Part shown: piece after piece, positions 60,569 to 64,000 of the stretch
Numbering within the stretch: the stretch's first letter is position 1
Layout: every line of letters starts with the position of its first letter
NCBI RefSeq assembly: GCF_017161425.1
Contig: NZ_CP071057.1
Location: forward strand, 620,001 to 684,000
DNA length: 64,000 bases
Source of the DNA: Marinicauda algicola
Lineage (GTDB): Bacteria; Pseudomonadota; Alphaproteobacteria; Caulobacterales; Maricaulaceae
Direction: 5' to 3'
Position numbers and translations under genes: made by a program
Notes under the pieces: generated by a model
Databases searched by the model: none
The model's input: the letters and a program-made list of their open reading frames with translations, nothing else
What the model was told of the DNA's origin: nothing

Positions 60569-61713
60569 TGACGGTCTATCTCGATCATAACGCCACCGCG
60601 CCGATCCGGCCCGAAGCCCTCGACGCGGTGATGCAGGCTTTGGCCCGGACCGGAAACCCGTCCTCGGTCCATGGCGCCGGGCGCGCCGCGAAGGCGCTGG
60701 TCGAGCGCGCGCGCGAGATCATCGCGCGGGCGGTCAGGGCGCGCGCCGAGGACATCGTCTTCACCTCCGGCGGGACGGAGGCGAACAATCTCGCCCTGTT
60801 CAGCGCGAAGGACGCGGGCGTCAAACGCCTCATCGTCTCGGCGATCGAGCACGATGCGGTGATGGATGCGGCCAGGGCCACCGGCCTGCCGGTCGAGATC
60901 CTGCCCGTCACGGCCGACGGCGTCGCCGATCTGTCCTGGCTGGAGAACCGGCTGAAGGACTGGAACGCGGCCGACGGCGTACCCTTCGTCTCGCTGATGG
61001 CGGCCAACAACGAAACCGGGGTGATCCAGCCGGTGGAGGCTGCGGGCCGCCTGGTCGCCGAGGCCGAGGGGCTGTTCCATGTCGACGCCGTGCAGGCGCT
61101 CGGAAAGATCGATTACGACGTCGCCGGAACGCTCGCCCACTACACCGCCTTCTCCGCGCACAAGGTCGGCGGGCCGCAGGGCGTGGGCGCGCTGGCGCTC
61201 GCCTGCGACGCGCCGGTCAGCCGGCTGCTCCATGGCGGCGGGCAGGAGAAGGGCCGGCGTTGCGGCACGGAGAATGTCGGCGGCATCGCGGGGTTTGCAG
61301 CCGCGGTCGAAGCCGCCTATGCCGCGCCGCAGGAGGCCGCGCACGTCAGGGCGCTGCGCGACCGGGCCGAGGAGATCATCAAGGCGGCCGCGGCGGACGT
61401 GAAGATCTGGGGCGAAAGGGCTGAGCGGCTCCCCAACACGCTCTGCCTGTCCGCGCCGGGCTGGAACAGCGAGATCCAGGTCATCGCCATGGACCTTGCC
61501 GGCTTCGCGGTCAGTGCCGGGGCAGCGTGTTCCTCCGGCAAGGTGAGGAAATCGCGCGTCCTGGAAGCTATGGGCGCGAGCCCGGAGGAAGCGGCGAGCG
61601 CCCTGCGCGTCAGCTTCGGGCCGGGCAATACACTCGAAGAGGCCGAAAGCTTCGCGAATGCGTGGCTTCAGGCCCGGGCCAGGGCGCGACCGAAACTCGC
61701 CGCCGCCGGCTAG
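60568..61713 (+). CDS. cysteine desulfurase, NifS/IscS-type
   Basis: This 381-residue PLP enzyme supplies sulfur for Fe-S assembly. It starts TVYLDHNATAPIRPEAL. The PLP Lys is Lys199 in FSAHKVGGPQG, and the active Cys is Cys321 in SAGAACSSGKVRKS, the long-loop group I type rather than classical SufS. The start is GTG 60568, overlapping the iscR stop (TAGTG), so translation is coupled. It is followed by sufB. Confidence 0.93.
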   Translation: MTVYLDHNATAPIRPEALDAVMQALARTGNPSSVHGAGRAAKALVERAREIIARAVRARAEDIVFTSGGTEANNLALFSAKDAGVKRLIVSAIEHDAVMDAARATGLPVEILPVTADGVADLSWLENRLKDWNAADGVPFVSLMAANNETGVIQPVEAAGRLVAEAEGLFHVDAVQALGKIDYDVAGTLAHYTAFSAHKVGGPQGVGALALACDAPVSRLLHGGGQEKGRRCGTENVGGIAGFAAAVEAAYAAPQEAAHVRALRDRAEEIIKAAAADVKIWGERAERLPNTLCLSAPGWNSEIQVIAMDLAGFAVSAGAACSSGKVRKSRVLEAMGASPEEAASALRVSFGPGNTLEEAESFANAWLQARARARPKLAAAG

Positions 61714-61728
61714 AAAGGAAGGTTGGTC

Positions 61729-63234
<1,506 letters not shown>

Positions 63235-63249
63235 GAGAGGACAAGAAGA

Positions 63250-64000
63250 ATGCTCAAGATCACCGATCTCCACGCCCGCGTCGAGGCCGAGGAAGGCGAG
63301 GGCAAGCCGATCCTGAAAGGCGTCAGCCTCGAAGTGCCGGCCGGCGAGGTGCATGCCATCATGGGCCCGAACGGGTCGGGCAAGTCGACCCTGTCCTATG
63401 TGATGACCGGCCGGGAAGGCTATGAGGTCACGGACGGCACGGTCGAGTTCCAGGGGGAGGACCTGACCGAGATGGAGCCGGAGGAGCGCGCCGCGCGCGG
63501 CTTCTTCCTCTCCTTCCAGTACCCGGTCGAGATTCCCGGCGTGCCGACGCTGACCTTCCTGAAGGAAGCGGCCAACGCCCAACGTAAGGCGCGCGGCGAG
63601 GCGGAAATTTCCGCCCCTGAGTTCATGAAGGCAGCAAGAGAAAACGCTGCGAAACTCGGCATTTCCAACGACATGTTGAAGCGTCCTGTGAATGTCGGTT
63701 TCTCCGGCGGCGAGAAGAAGCGCATGGAGATTTTTCAGGCGCTCATGCTGGAGCCGAAATTCCTGATCCTCGACGAGACGGACTCCGGGCTGGACATTGA
63801 TGCGCTCAAGGTCGTGGCTGAAGGGGTGAATGCGCTGCGCGATCCGAACCGCGGCATGCTCGTCATCACCCACTATCAGCGCCTTCTGGACTATCTGACC
63901 CCGGACAAGGTCCACATCCTGTCCGACGGCAGAATCGTGAAGAGCGGCGGGCCGGAGCTCGCCCACGAGCTCGAGCGCGAAGGCTATGACAAGTACACGA
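63250..64000 (+). CDS. sufC: Fe-S assembly ATPase SufC, truncated by window edge
   Basis: This ABC-type ATPase powers SufBCD. Walker A is MGPNGSGKSTLSYV, the signature is FSGGEKKRMEIFQAL and Walker B is FLILDETDSGLDIDAL, with the His of VITHYQRLL. About 250 residues are present, so it is nearly complete at base 64000. AGAGGA precedes the ATG. sufD should follow outside the window. Confidence 0.95.
   Translation, partial: MLKITDLHARVEAEEGEGKPILKGVSLEVPAGEVHAIMGPNGSGKSTLSYVMTGREGYEVTDGTVEFQGEDLTEMEPEERAARGFFLSFQYPVEIPGVPTLTFLKEAANAQRKARGEAEISAPEFMKAARENAAKLGISNDMLKRPVNVGFSGGEKKRMEIFQALMLEPKFLILDETDSGLDIDALKVVAEGVNALRDPNRGMLVITHYQRLLDYLTPDKVHILSDGRIVKSGGPELAHELEREGYDKYT

Overview
The window is a contiguous, gene-dense stretch of a GC-rich bacterial chromosome, almost certainly an alphaproteobacterium of the Caulobacterales/Maricaulales type (Maricaulaceae- or Hyphomonadaceae-like). 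The clues are a tRNA-His with A73 and no G-1, an RNase E ending in a GWW micro-domain, a bactofilin next to an M23 peptidase, two DUF2336 proteins, an iscR-led suf operon, the order rne / amidase / PBP1A / prfB, and several CtrA-like TTAA-N7-TTAA boxes. No prophage, transposase, integrase or CRISPR array is visible. This reads as housekeeping chromosome with a few lineage-specific patches.

Layout. 1-4.7 kb: truncated gamma-glutamyltransferase, an AsmA-family protein and an M48 lipoprotein protease. 4.7-9.9 kb: tRNA-His, a P-loop kinase, an unrecognised coiled-coil-like protein, a small secreted protein, a ThiO/DadA-like oxidase, a lytic transglycosylase and a DUF2336 protein. 10-13 kb: an orphan response regulator/Hpt pair, nadK and a second DUF2336 protein. 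13-24 kb: class II aldolase, a secreted hypothetical, an RND efflux pair, an MFS exporter with a divergent AraC regulator, an acetyltransferase, an NTF2-like protein, a hexapeptide acyltransferase, a DUF3253 protein and a UDG-family protein. 24-30.5 kb: leucine dehydrogenase, an fbpABC ferric-iron ABC transporter behind a Fur-like box, and three tandem paralogous small lipoproteins. 30.6-34.4 kb: D-aminoacylase, glycosyltransferase, tRNA-Val and a small conserved protein. 34.6-42.7 kb: gph, glmU, gabD-rpiA, gor, a DsbA-family oxidoreductase and a BepA-like protease. 42.8-51.1 kb: rne diverging from amidase, PBP1A and prfB (with its programmed frameshift). 51.2-54.5 kb: bactofilin/LmdC-type M23 peptidase, then bcp/DUF455. 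54.6-59.9 kb: a large YhdP/AsmA-like protein coupled to anmK, then a convergent hydrolase. 60.1 kb to the end: iscR-sufS-sufB-sufC, running off the right edge.

Two functional themes recur. The first is the cell envelope: lytic transglycosylase, PBP1A, amidase, anmK, glmU, bactofilin/LmdC, BepA, DsbA and two AsmA-type proteins. The second is iron and Fe-S metabolism with redox control: fbpABC, suf, gor and bcp. Genes are tightly packed. Many neighbours share ATGA, GTGA or TAGTG junctions, and several convergent pairs have abutting or overlapping stops. The least explained parts are the triplicated CX14C lipoprotein family beside fbpABC, the RR/Hpt/DUF2336 cluster without a kinase, and the small protein at 34393 behind a long palindrome. 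All functional calls rest on motif recognition by eye; no database search was run.
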